A stretch of 64,000 nucleotides of DNA from Macrosoma leucophasiata (lineage: Eukaryota; Arthropoda; Insecta; Lepidoptera; Hedylidae): positions 24,258,001 to 24,322,000 of the forward strand of contig JAWQUS010000007.1 in NCBI GenBank assembly GCA_036365455.1, in the 5' to 3' direction. A model generated the notes under the pieces. It ran no database searches. It saw only the letters and a program-made list of their open reading frames with translations, and had not been told where the DNA came from. Below, in pieces: positions 1-11,900 of the stretch. The stretch's first letter is position 1. Each line of letters begins with the position of its first letter. Position numbers and translations under genes: made by a program.

Positions 1-1140
1 CCAAGTAATTTTCAAAGATTTCAGACACAAGTCCAATTTTACTTTCCTCGTCAAATCCAGATTTAATATGACGCAAAATAATTTATACCGAACGACTTTA
101 GCGGATGATAAAAATAAATGTGAAGGCCTACACAAAACCGAGAAGGTTAAATTTTGCTGAGAACGCTTACATAATGTGCTGTGTCGTAGGTTAGTTACCG
201 TATCACATGCCTTGTGTACTTTGATCTATAAACATGAAGATAGTGGTGAATGCTTAGCTTTGCGAAAACGTTTATCGACACCCGTCATCGAATGAAGGTC
301 GCGCCTAATGTTTGAAGATAAGCATCTGTATAATTGGCTGGCTTAATGTTAGATTAGATATATCCGTATGTTGAGGATTGCGTTCGAAATTATAGTAAAA
401 AATAGGGTGTTTCACAAGGTTTTCTGAAGTATTTTTAGAATGGACAATAAAATTATTACTGTTTGCGATGCACCCTTACACCTGCCGCCTTCAGGGTCAC
501 AGGTGTAATTGAATTTGAATTAAATAACCGACATGTTACTTATGTTCGAAGTTGCTTTTGTTTTACATCTTTATCTAAACTAATATTATAAAGAGGTAAT
601 ATTTTTTTTGTTTGTTTATTTGTAATGAATAGACTCAATAACTACTGGACCGATTTTAAAAATTATTTCACTATTCGAAAGCTACATTATCCACGGGTAA
701 CATAGGCTATATTTTATTTTGGAAAAAATAGGGTTCCGTAAGATATTTGGGTTTTTCAGACACAATTTTTTATTTTGCGTACGCTGCCTAAACTATAAAA
801 GATATCGAGGAAGAATTAAGGCTATATCTATGTATAATCATCACGCTAAGACGAATAGGAGCGGGTAGGCAACACTGCACCGCGCGAAGCCGGGGCGGGC
901 CGCTAGTGAGTATATAAAAATCAATTGATGTTCGTTAGTCTCGATAATGGCTATACCGATTTGGCTAATTTTGGTTTTTAATGATTTTTGGAAGTCCAGG
1001 GAAGGTTTAAAAGGTAAGAAAATATGTAGAAATTGAAGGAACCACATATTTATTTTCACATACAAATTGTCCGTATCTATCAAATCTTTGACACATTATT
1101 TAATTGTGTGGCAATACGAAGTTTGCCGGGACAGCTAGCG

Positions 1141-1190
1141 GACCACTCACAACGCCGGGCGTCTTGGGACGCCTGGCGTTGTGAGTGGTC
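1141..1190. repeat. Hairpin, 23-bp arms, 4-nt loop
   Basis: Arms 1141-1163 and 1168-1190 are reverse complements with one mismatch and are separated by TTGG. The flanking sequence shows no gene. Confidence 0.8.
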
Positions 1191-1490
1191 GGGACAGGGA
1201 CCTTTGGGTGTCGGACTAGGTGATGTCCGTCGCCCAAATGGAAATAGGTCCCAAGCTGGGTGGCGTGCACGTGTTCCGCACGCCAATAATGTTGGTTGGA
1301 GCCAAAGAGCTCAACCTGCGGAGGGCTCGGAGACGAGCAGCCGCCGGCGGCTGATAATAATTTTATTTATTTATTTAACATTTTATTGCCTTATAAACAC
1401 AAAACCGCTCTTGAAATTGTCATCTACACAAAAACCAAAATGCAGCTGCGTTGACACCCCTGACTTACTGGTGGCAGCCGCATTACTTAT

Positions 1491-1740
1491 GGCCTTATTA
1501 CACGACACGGTATTCAGGGTACAAAACGACGGAAAACGACGGGAAACTACGTACTAAACGTTGAAACGGCACAATCACACATTGTTCCATACTGTTCATA
1601 TTTGTACTGTGTGTAGTTAGGTCGATAGGCTGACCGGGCCGCTCCAGTCGCCCTAATTAGGGACCTTAACTCCCTAAATGTTATTTCACTACCCTAACCC
1701 TTGCTATCGGACCCTAAATACCGTGTCGTGTAATAAGGCC
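1491..1740. mobile_element. MITE with about 27-bp terminal inverted repeats
   Basis: The ends at 1491-1517 and 1714-1740 are inverted copies of each other, starting GGCCTTATTACACGACACGG, with about one mismatch. The 250-bp length and lack of coding potential fit a non-autonomous DNA transposon. It lies between two SINE-like fragments. No clear target duplication was identified. Confidence 0.7.
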
Positions 1741-1744
1741 ATTC

Positions 1745-1960
1745 ATCTATTTGCCGTCAAATAGTAGTGTTCAGCACTATCGTGTTCCAATTAGATTGTA
1801 ATGTATGGCTCCGTAATATCAAGCCATAACAACTCAGTCGTAGGTCTCAGGGTTGGCAATGCATCTGCATTCTGACCTCTGGTTTTTGTGAAGATGTCTA
1901 TAGGCGGCAGTCATCACTTAACATCCATGTGAGGTGAAAGCTTGGTTGCCACCCAAAAAC
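1745..1960 (+). repeat. Diverged copy of SINE family A
   Basis: Body sequence shared with better copies at 6955-7245, 21484-21772, 26198-26405, 40384-40655 and 53342-53615: the GTGTTCAGCACTATCGTGTT block, then the block around GCATCTGCATT, then the TCACTTAACATC block. It is more diverged than the others. Confidence 0.65.
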
Positions 1961-4088
1961 AATGTTTGCTTCCCTTGCCTTTGTTGGTCAACGAACAACA
2001 TAAACAGACTGTCAATTTATCGATCATCTCTGCGAGGTGAAGTTCAATCAACATAAACTCTTATTGAATTAAATGCACTAAACAATGCAATAGAGATCCA
2101 AATGCTACGGATTCGTTCATTTACCCGCTTTCCAGTTTATTATATCATAATTGCACTGGAATTGGCAAATGGCCACGTTTGACTACGGCCCTGGATATGT
2201 AACGCGTGAGCAATCAATTTCAATTAGGTTTGTCGAAATCGCACTAGGAAAATTGGGCTCTTGGCCACTTATGCCTTATCGGTGTGATAGAAATCAAGGG
2301 TCAAAGTGTAAAGTTACTTGTACTTGTAACGCCCTTACGGGGTGAACGCTTTATCCGTGTAACTATTATTTAGACTCCTTTATCTCTTCTATTTCTTAAA
2401 TCTTCTTCGTCGGGCATATTTGAAAGAAAGAAAACATTTTTTTATTTCGAGTAAGAAATTTAATTGTTTTCGGAAAGTCATTACCTAGACTGAATAACTA
2501 TTACATAAAGTAAAAGAAAATATATAAGGGTAAAAAAAAACTTACAGTAAAAATATCATAAAATATTTTATTTTCTCCCAAAAATCAGATAAGAACAAAA
2601 ACAAAATATAATTTATTCACTCAGCAGAGTTCCAAGTACAGTCGCTACTGAGAAGAACTCCGCTACCTAAGGAACTCAGCAGGAACTCTTTTAAACTTTT
2701 AACTAGATACTCCTACCTGTGTGTCAACTCCTTTACATTTTGGCATACGGAAGCAGTAAAAACCGTATGTGCACTGTCAGACGAGTTACGAACATAATGG
2801 ATTTAGTTCATTTTTTGAGTAATTCAACTTCCCAAAAGATCATATAAATGTAGACCCGTTTATAATCGTTATTTTTGCTAAAATCGATATTTTGAAACAT
2901 TTTTTATCTCCAACGTTCAACGATTTCAATGATAACATGTGGGTTTTCTTCACAGCAATTTCAGCTCCGCCTCGTTCGAACACAAATTCCATGCTTATAC
3001 GTATACTTTAGAACATTGTGGGGATTATCAAAACAGCTAAATTTATCGGTAACCTACCTACACGGCATACGACAATCAAATTATCGTCACGCAATAAAAA
3101 TATCACTGACATCGAGCTACTTCTTTCTGAAGTTACCAAGCGATCTGTTTGTTGAAATAATTTTATATTGGAAACAAATCACAACTACCCGAGGAACGAA
3201 GACCTCTAGCTGTATTGGCCTGGTAACTGGCACAATCCGTATTTTTTATATAAATAAATAAATAAATATGATACCAGTAGGTACTCGTACATTGGCGCGT
3301 CCGCCTTGGCGAAACTCTCTTCACAAAAGAGCGCTTTACAAGATAAAGACTAAGGACAAACGCGACAGATAGAGAGCTCAATCTAGGTAAATTTATTCGA
3401 AAGAGATTAGCACTGTGTGATCGAAATTGCACTTCATAGTGTCAATGTAAAAACTGACATTTATTTGAACGTTTTTACGCAGTGAATCTTCTGTACTTGT
3501 ATTATTAAATACCTATTCTGTGGTAGGTCACCGAAGCGGTCAAAAACTTCTCTTCGCGTAAAGTAACATTAAAACATAAACAACGTTTACCTAGAAGTTT
3601 ATAGTCCCGTTAGCCTTATGAAAGAAGATCATAATTTAAACTATGAAGTGGAATAAGGAAAACAGCGAGTGTTTACCTACCGGGTGCGCGGGCGCATCGC
3701 ACGTGCTAATTCGTATTTTTGGCACGCACCGCCCGCGCCGCTGATTCACTGTATCTGTGTTTACCTAGTTACTTGGTTTATGTGATGCCTTATGCCCGTT
3801 GAATACTGAATTGACCAAACTGCTTAGTCACGATTAACGACCGTATTTTGGTTTAACAACGATATATATATTAGTTGATGGCAAGCATGAATACTTCAAC
3901 AAAAAACTAGATCTTTCAGCGATGTAGGTATGGGTTTTTGTAAAACCAGCATTCAATTCACTTTGATGATAAGACAAAAATGGTCCTAAACATAGTACCT
4001 ATGTTCGTAAGTTTTCGCGGGCTACAGTCATTTTTTTTTTTAATTTTATTTAGGACAACATACAATTACACTCTCGTCATTGAAATAA

Positions 4089-4614
4089 AACTAGTTTTCG
4101 GATTTATCTCGCGTTTGTCAAACTGCTGTCAGACAACAGATGGAGATAGGTACTTACACAATAGATGGAGTTAGCTGCACATAATAATTTTACACACTGC
4201 GGTCAGACAAATGTCACCTCAGCCTGCCCGAGACCACGGAAGCTGGAAAGCGACCGAAAGGTCGGGTTGAGTTTAAAAAATAATTTTAATTTGATATACG
4301 CGAGATCATAGAGCAACTCGGCCCACCGGACGCGGCGGACCGGGGGGAGGTGCCATAGCGTTTATTACCGATAGTCTGTCATTTTTTTGGGGGAAATGCG
4401 TGCGACACACACGCACACTACAAAAATCGTCTATAACTACGAAACTCACACCTTGACTTCAACAAAATACAGGAACAATTTCACGCACACATTTAAACAT
4501 CTAGGCGGCAGGTATAGGCTCATTTGGGCTTGTACTTTGACAGAGGGGAAAGCCTGCTTATGGCTACTCCCCTCCGGTGTTGCTCTATGCGCGAGATAAA
4601 TCCGAAAACTTGTT
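4089..4614. mobile_element. Possible DNA transposon with about 25-bp inverted ends
   Basis: A motif ending GATTTATCTCGCG at 4089-4113 recurs inverted at 4590-4614. A similar end is present alone near 11948-11978. No coding sequence is inside. It is called from end symmetry only. Confidence 0.5.
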
Positions 4615-5743
4615 GAATTTAATGAGAACCTTAGAACATACTATAATAATCGACATTGCCTGACACGCTCTAGGCCGTTTTTTTAAGAGACTTCCAAGTA
4701 AAAAGTTGTTATGCCAAACAAAAAACCTTCATCATCAGTTATTTAGTTTCAACCTATAATAATGACAGTAATTTCGAGAGTTGCTGTGTTCCGGGTTATG
4801 AGCGTCTGTTTCAATACAGTTTTTATCGTAAACCTTAATGTGAGAGGCACATTTAAGCATTATTCTTTGATTTTTCTACCTATTCTTGTGACACACCTTT
4901 TGAATTAACTCTTATTCTATGTTCCATCGCGGACTTTTTTGTAGATTTACCATAGAGGAAATATTCCACCGTACTTTGTTTTTTTTATATATGTCAAAGG
5001 GTTTAGGGAGCGTCTACGATTAAAGCTCACTGGCGGCTTGCTATTTTTCCGATATCTCCAACATTCATCGTTATATTCCAACCAAACGTACACAAAACTT
5101 TAACAGGTTATATAGGTAGGTACACAACTTCCTCGTCATTTATTCTGGCTATAGGTGTGAATCGCAAGAATATCAGTGCCTTTGAGTAGTTGAGTTTATC
5201 ACCAACAGACAGACAGACGCCGCGGAGGACTTTGATTTATAATGTGTATAGTTATGTATATATATCTACATAGTAAAATATTTAAATGAATGAAAGATAA
5301 TAGCAAACTGAAATGTGTTTGAAAATGGTTAATGGTATTTAAAGGTAGAGTTTTGCTACTGCTACTAGCTATCTGCATGCTAAATTGAGCTCCGGAAGTA
5401 ATGAAACAGTAATTTGAATTTTAACTTATTAAATTTTTTCGTCCAAAATACACATTAAGCATATTGTATGCATGACAAGTCTCATTAACTAAAGTTAATA
5501 TGCCAATTATAATAGGACTCGCGCCAAAGCAACTGCGTTATCTCCACATTTTAATTTAAAATGTATACCTACCTATGGTTTAATTTCAGCAAAAAACGGG
5601 CAATAAAGAGAAATAGGTACCAAATAAAGTGAGGTTTAGGAGGCGTGTCCAAGGACACCTTGCAGCGGATTGGTCGGTTGTGGTTTGTAGTTTCCCCAAT
5701 GACTTAATAAGCGTTATAAAACGTGAAACCGGTGTGTGCGCAG

Positions 5744-5926
5744 ATTGTCGGAATCGCTGGAGGAGTGGGAGCACGCGCAGTCGAAACGGCAGCAGGACGA
5801 GAACGTTAAGATAGAGTGTGACAACGCAAACGACGCGTACTCTTTCCAGACCGTGTCGGTGCCGGTGCTCGCGCCCGCGTTCGCACCCGCCCCGCCTAAC
5901 GACATCCTGGCCCTGCCGATACCAGC
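5744..5926 (+). CDS. NFAT: NFAT exon (first visible)
   Basis: Acceptor GCAG before 5744, donor GTACGT after 5926. Encodes about 61 residues, acidic then Pro/Ala-rich (starts [17 protein letters not shown]). Upstream phase is 1 base of a split codon; it ends with 2 bases of a codon completed at 7473. A decayed duplicate lies just downstream (6219-6395). Confidence 0.85.
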
Positions 5927-8900
5927 GTACGTTTTTTTTTTTTAATATATGGCGTTTTAATTTTTTTGATAAATAATATTTTTGTTTCACCTAATTCAAT
6001 CCAATATGTACATCTAAAGAATCAAAACCTACCTTAGGAATCCACGAATCGACTTTATTGCTCAAGTGTTATCGGCTAAAACCAACAGCTGCAAAGAGCA
6101 GCTGTTGGTGACAGTCACCGGCAAGCTTGACAATAAATGGTGGTCCTGAATTCCGCCGGCAGCTTCTCCCATCCAAGCACATTTTCCAAGGATTCTCATA
6201 AAGTATGCGTGATGAAAACGGAAACAGGACGATAATGTGAAGATAGTGTAAAGACGCGAACATCGCGTACTGTTTGCGGTGCCCGCTCCGCCTCATGGTA
6301 CTCTGGCCATGCCTTACCAGCGTACGTTTTTGTTCACACTCCCTCTAGTAGTTACCTTAGGATCCACGTATATAACATATTGCTCCAGACTGATAGATTG
6401 TGTATTATTATCTGATCAGCCGTTTGTGATGGAATTTTTGAGGTAAATTTATCCCGAGTATTTATTATTTAATATACTAGGTAGGTAGGTAGGTAGGTAG
6501 GTAGGTAGGTACTTCAGTAGCAAATCTTGAGTAGCTGGGGCTAAGGGGCTCAGATACTGACTGATGATAGTAAATTTTGGCCCTTAATTTGATATGCCAG
6601 AAGAATTACATATAAGCCCAAAAAAACTCTGACTAGGAGAATATACGAGAACTAGCTTTTTAAAAACGTCTACGTTAAATGATTGATTACCAACTCAGAT
6701 ATTTGCTATCTCGCTTCCTCAATAACCCCGATTTTAATCTGATAAAAGAATGTTGTGATTTCAATGTAAATTCCGATGACGCGAACCAAAGCTTTGGCGC
6801 AATGACGCACTCTTCACGCACACGCATTAATTATGTATTTTAATACAAATCTAGATTTCGCGACTATAAGTGCATGATTAAATTATTAAATGTGGGTATT
6901 TTGGGATTGTTTGCATATTTTTTACATTATTCATAATATCTTTTTTTTTAATGTAATTAAAGTGGCAAACAAGCTTGTAGTTCACATTGATGTTAAGAAA
7001 TGACTGCCAGCCTACAGACACCCACAGAAAGACCAAGGTCAAAATGCAGATGCGTTACCACACCTGAGGCCTAAGGTGTTATGCCTCTGTGCCGGAAATT
7101 ACAGGGCCATACATTACCACCTGACCGGAACACGATAGTGCTGAACACTACCATTTAGCGGCAAGTATATTAGGTAATGCGGTGGTGCCTACGCCCGCGA
7201 GCTCCGTCACTGAAGCTCTACTACCAGTTTCACCATAACAGCCAAATCAAGGCGTTGTCATGATATTCCTTTTCCCTGGTGATCTTCGTCCGTTTCATCT
7301 AACATCTGACCATCTGATCTACCAAAATTAGAACGTTCATGATCCCCATTGATTCTCCCCAATAGGTCTAATAGCTCAAAATTTCACATTGCAGAATAAG
7401 GGCGGGTTGCAGTTTATCTAGTCCAAATATAACCGAAACGCCGGGCAAGCGATTCCAAGACCCAGCGTACAGGTCCTGCGGGAAGCTCGGCAGCGGGAAG
7501 CTGGCGAGCAAGTATGCCGGCGGGGGCAAGCTGGCCGGCCCCGGGGGCAAGTTGTCGGGCAAGCTCGGGGGCAAGTTGTCCGGGAAGTACGGAGGCAAAT
7601 TAGCTCAGGCGCTGGCTAGGCGGAGAGCGCTGGCAGCGATGCATTCGGGGACGCCGGGCTTGTCCGCCCCCCTCACGAGCAGGTCCCGCGACGGGACGGT
7701 GGAACTACAGATACTGTGTCAGCCGGAGACGCAACACAGAGCGAGGTAAGAACCTTTTACGTAAATATTGAGAAAATTAAACTCATTTTAGCTTTCTGGG
7801 ACTTATTCTCAGAAAGAGAAATTAAATGAGTTTTTTTTTGTTTTGGAAAATGTTTATATATTTATATATTTTATATGATCATCTGTATGAATGGGGTTGT
7901 GCTCCTGCTAGATTTCGGCCACGGTCTCCCATCACAGCGTTAGCAAAATTGAGCGTCTAATTGAAAATATTACATTGTCATTGGTTCGATAGTGGGCCAA
8001 TTGATTTTTATCGGACATATTTGCAAAAAATAATTTGATTCGGGGTATCGTGGACGTGTGCTTACAGTCTAATTGAAAATATTACGTTGTCATTGGTTCG
8101 ATAGTGGGCCAATTGATTTTTATCGGACATATTTGCAAAAAATAATTTGATTCGGGGTATCGTGGACGTGTACTTACAGTCTAATTGAAAATATTACGTT
8201 GTCATTGGTTCGATAGTGGGCCAATTGATTTTTATCGGACATATTTGCAAAAAATAATTTAATTCGGGGTATCGTGGACGTGTGCTTACAGTCTAATTGA
8301 AAATATTACGTTGTCATTGGTTCGATAGTGGGCCAATTGATTTTTATCGGACATATTTGCAAAAAATAATTTAATTCGGGGTATCGTGGACGTGTGCTTA
8401 CAGTCTAATTGAAAATATTACGTTGTCATTGGTTCGATAGTGGGCCAATTGATTTTTATCGGACATATTTGCAAAAAATAATTTAATTCGGGGTATCGTG
8501 GACGTGTGCTTACAGTCTAATTGAAAATATTACATTGTCATTGGTTCGATAGTGGGCCAATTGATTTTTATCGGACATATTTGCAAAAAATAATTTAATT
8601 CGGGGTATCGTGGACGTGTGCTTACACCTACCTAATATTTCGGATTTTCGTGGAAATAAAGGCAGTTTTTTTGTATTGGGTTTAATTGTATTGTTTTGTG
8701 AAGTAAAAACATGCACAATAAACAAAATTCTTTTCTGTATTACGTTAATAGCCAGGAATATGGCTTAGTCATCTGTTCTACAAGACTTCCATTCTTTCAT
8801 TTTTTTTTATTTTCTTCTTCCTACTGCATCAGTCAAGTTATACTGAAAAATAGCACTAATAAAACTATATGACATTACAGATATCAGACTGAAGGCAGCC

Positions 8901-11900
8901 GAGGTGCTGTCAAAGACAACTCGGGGAACGGTTTCCCCATAGTTAAATTAGTTGGCTATGACAAACCAGCCGTATTACAGGTGAGTTGATATTATACTTA
9001 CTATAATTCCCATGTACTTGCATGTGTACCTATAAGCTGTATAACTGGAAGGGTTCATCCATCCTTCACATACATTCATCAAGACCTAACGCCATTTTTT
9101 TGGCCTCAACAATAGATAAAATGTTTTTAGTCTCAAGTCAAGTTCATATAATTCAATAAAATACAAAGTGGGTAAAACTGCAGCAATTCAAGTGTGCCTG
9201 CCAAAATCTAAATGCATAAAACGACACGATTTAATATTTACGCACTTACAGATTTTTTTAATGTGATGGAAGTGGCACACAAACATGCAGTTCACATTGA
9301 TGTTAAGTGATGACACCGACGCAATGATCAGAGGTCAAAATGCAGATGCGTTGCCACTCCTCAGGCCTATGGTGTTATGCCTCTGTGCCGGAATTAACAG
9401 GGCCGCTCATTTTACGATTAAAATTGATAGCAGTTACAATAATATAAATAATAATATTGTACACACTATACAATCGAAGAAATATCCGGTCGGTCGCATC
9501 GGTGATTCATTTGTATGTCGATAAACACTAATGTGTTTTGTGTTTTGGATGACCAATAAGTTCTTCGATGAACGTTTGTTCATCGAAGAACTTATTGGTC
9601 ATCCAGAGTAGGTGGGCCTCGTAAATTTCTGAAACAATTCTTATCGCTGTTTTCAATACGATGAATTCTGGTGCAGGTTTTCATAGGCACCGACACCGGT
9701 CGAGTGGCGCCGCACATGTTCTACCAGGCGTGTCGCGTGTCCGGCAAGAACTCGACGCCGTGCAAGGAGCGCAAGGAGGACGGCACCGTTGTCATTGAGA
9801 TCGACCTCGAGCCGACCAAGAACTGGCAGGTCACCTGCGATTGCGTTGGCATACTCAAGGTTTGGACACACTTTGACTGACATATTTTTACGAGCAGCGA
9901 AAGAAATACCAATTTGTTTAATTTAAGGCCATTTTTATTTAATAATAGTAAATACCCCTTCCTACGACCACGGGCGTAGGAAGGGCGAGTCGGGTGGACC
10001 TTGCCCACGTCATATTTTTTATTTGCAAAAAATTTAGACTGAAGTTCGTGCCGTTAACGCTATAAATATGATATGGTATTCCCCTTGGGAATAAATGTCT
10101 AGAGACCTAATGGGTTGCATATTTTGCAAAGTGCACATTTTGTCAAATACGTTTTGAGATATTATTACATATATGCATTATTTAGTTGTGGAACATTTCA
10201 TAACAATAGAGACATTAGAAGTTAAGTTATACACGTCAACTCACAAGAGTGGCAACAAAACTGGATTGAGACTGCTAGTTTTGATGTAATTGTTTATAGA
10301 ATGTAGTTTTGAGTCAGACCAATATCATCGCTGGCTCACGTCAAACACTTTGACGAATTGACCTATCCATAAGACTAAAACGTGACCTTATGACCCTGTC
10401 AGGTGCAATTATTTTTACGTTAGTGAACTTGAGATCAGTTACGAAAGGTAAAGTTTAGCAGTTTAACAAGCTAGATTTGTGTAAGACTCGAGGTTAGTGA
10501 GTAGCATAATAAGGTCAACAACCTCAACATATCAAAATTGACCCCACGCTGACACTTTTATTTATTGTGTAAATTTCAATTTTGTGTCGAAATATTTTTG
10601 TGTCCAAATACTATGTCATTTCTGACACATGCAGTCACCTCACTTGATTCAACATTTACACCCATATTCTAAGACGTTACTCGAAACATTCCTTGACTCA
10701 CACTCAGCTGAGGACAATTTATGAGGACGCCTCGAAATCCGTATTCTTAGTTGTATTTTGACAGTAACTCATGTGTACGGATTATCATATAGATAATTCA
10801 CAAAGTCTTGAAAATCCATTTTTATAGAAAAATATGGTATTTCATTGTATTGGCAGACAGTTACAACACGAAATACTTATTGATCGCAAGAATATGGCGT
10901 AACTACTCCTCAAGTTTGACAATTGCTTACTTACCTCAAACGGAGGCAGAATGTCGAGTTGACGTTATTAGTTACAACTAAGAATACCAATTCCATTGAG
11001 TAAGGTTGAGTTGAGTTCGAGATTACGACTTAGAATATGGGTGTTAGTTATTGGCCCCGTAATAACCTACTCGTATCACATAGCTACAACGACTTAGGCC
11101 TAAGGCAACGCATCTGCATATTAATCACCGGTTATTGTGTAGATGTCTATAGGCTGCAGTCGACACTAACAATCCATCTGAAATACGTGCTTATTTGCCA
11201 TCATGTACAAAAACTGTTTCAATTTATAAATGTCTCAGATTCAAGGCAACATTCAAAAGAATATTCGCCAATCTTAAGTAGTAGTGGATAACCTTTTGAA
11301 CTTTAATTAAAGACAACCAAGAACATATTCTATTTTCGTGTTAAACGTGATCTGTAGATTAGTCGACCGTTTTATTAGCTCATTATCCTAAAAAGTTGCA
11401 TCGCTATACAATGGAAACTCAATTTATCTAGTTTATTTAAGTGGCGTGCCCTTTGTCCTCCTTTGTGCGTATGTTATCGCTGTGCCACTCATATGCTACT
11501 TATCTCGGGTCAACGAGCTTTCGCTCTGTTTACTCCTTCATGTTTCCTAGAACTCTATCCTCAGAGAGGTGCCTGCTATCCAGTGGCGTAGCATGTCTTG
11601 GCGAAGCCCCATATAAAAATTGGTTTAGGGGACCTCTAAAGATAGACGCGCGAGCAAAAAAAAATAATACGTGTTTGGCCCTGCCCTCTAGGAATCTCTT
11701 CTATTCGTACGACTTCTTGATCCAAATAAAAGTTCAGAAGGACGCGAGCAAAAAAAACGCACATTTTCATTTTTAGTCTTCGAATGGGTACGCACGTTGG
11801 AAAAAGCTCCTTAGCCCAGGGGTCCCGTATAATATACGGCAGATACGGCGGTAGCTACGCTGCTGCATCATCAGAATCGTCAAATTAGGTTTAGGTGAAT

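Larger units (their letters stand above)
1..5743. other. Upstream intron or intergenic sequence of the NFAT gene, no exon recognised
   Basis: AT-rich sequence with no open frame that resembles a known protein and no convincing exon with splice sites. It holds a hairpin (1141-1190), a MITE (1491-1740), a SINE relic (1745-1960) and a possible TIR element (4089-4614). The first recognised NFAT exon begins with an acceptor at 5744, so 5' exons either lie left of the window or are too short to recognise here. Confidence 0.6.

Noticed and set aside
7956..8627. CRISPR-like array
   Set aside because: Units are contiguous 112-bp tandem repeats without unique spacers, in a eukaryotic intron.
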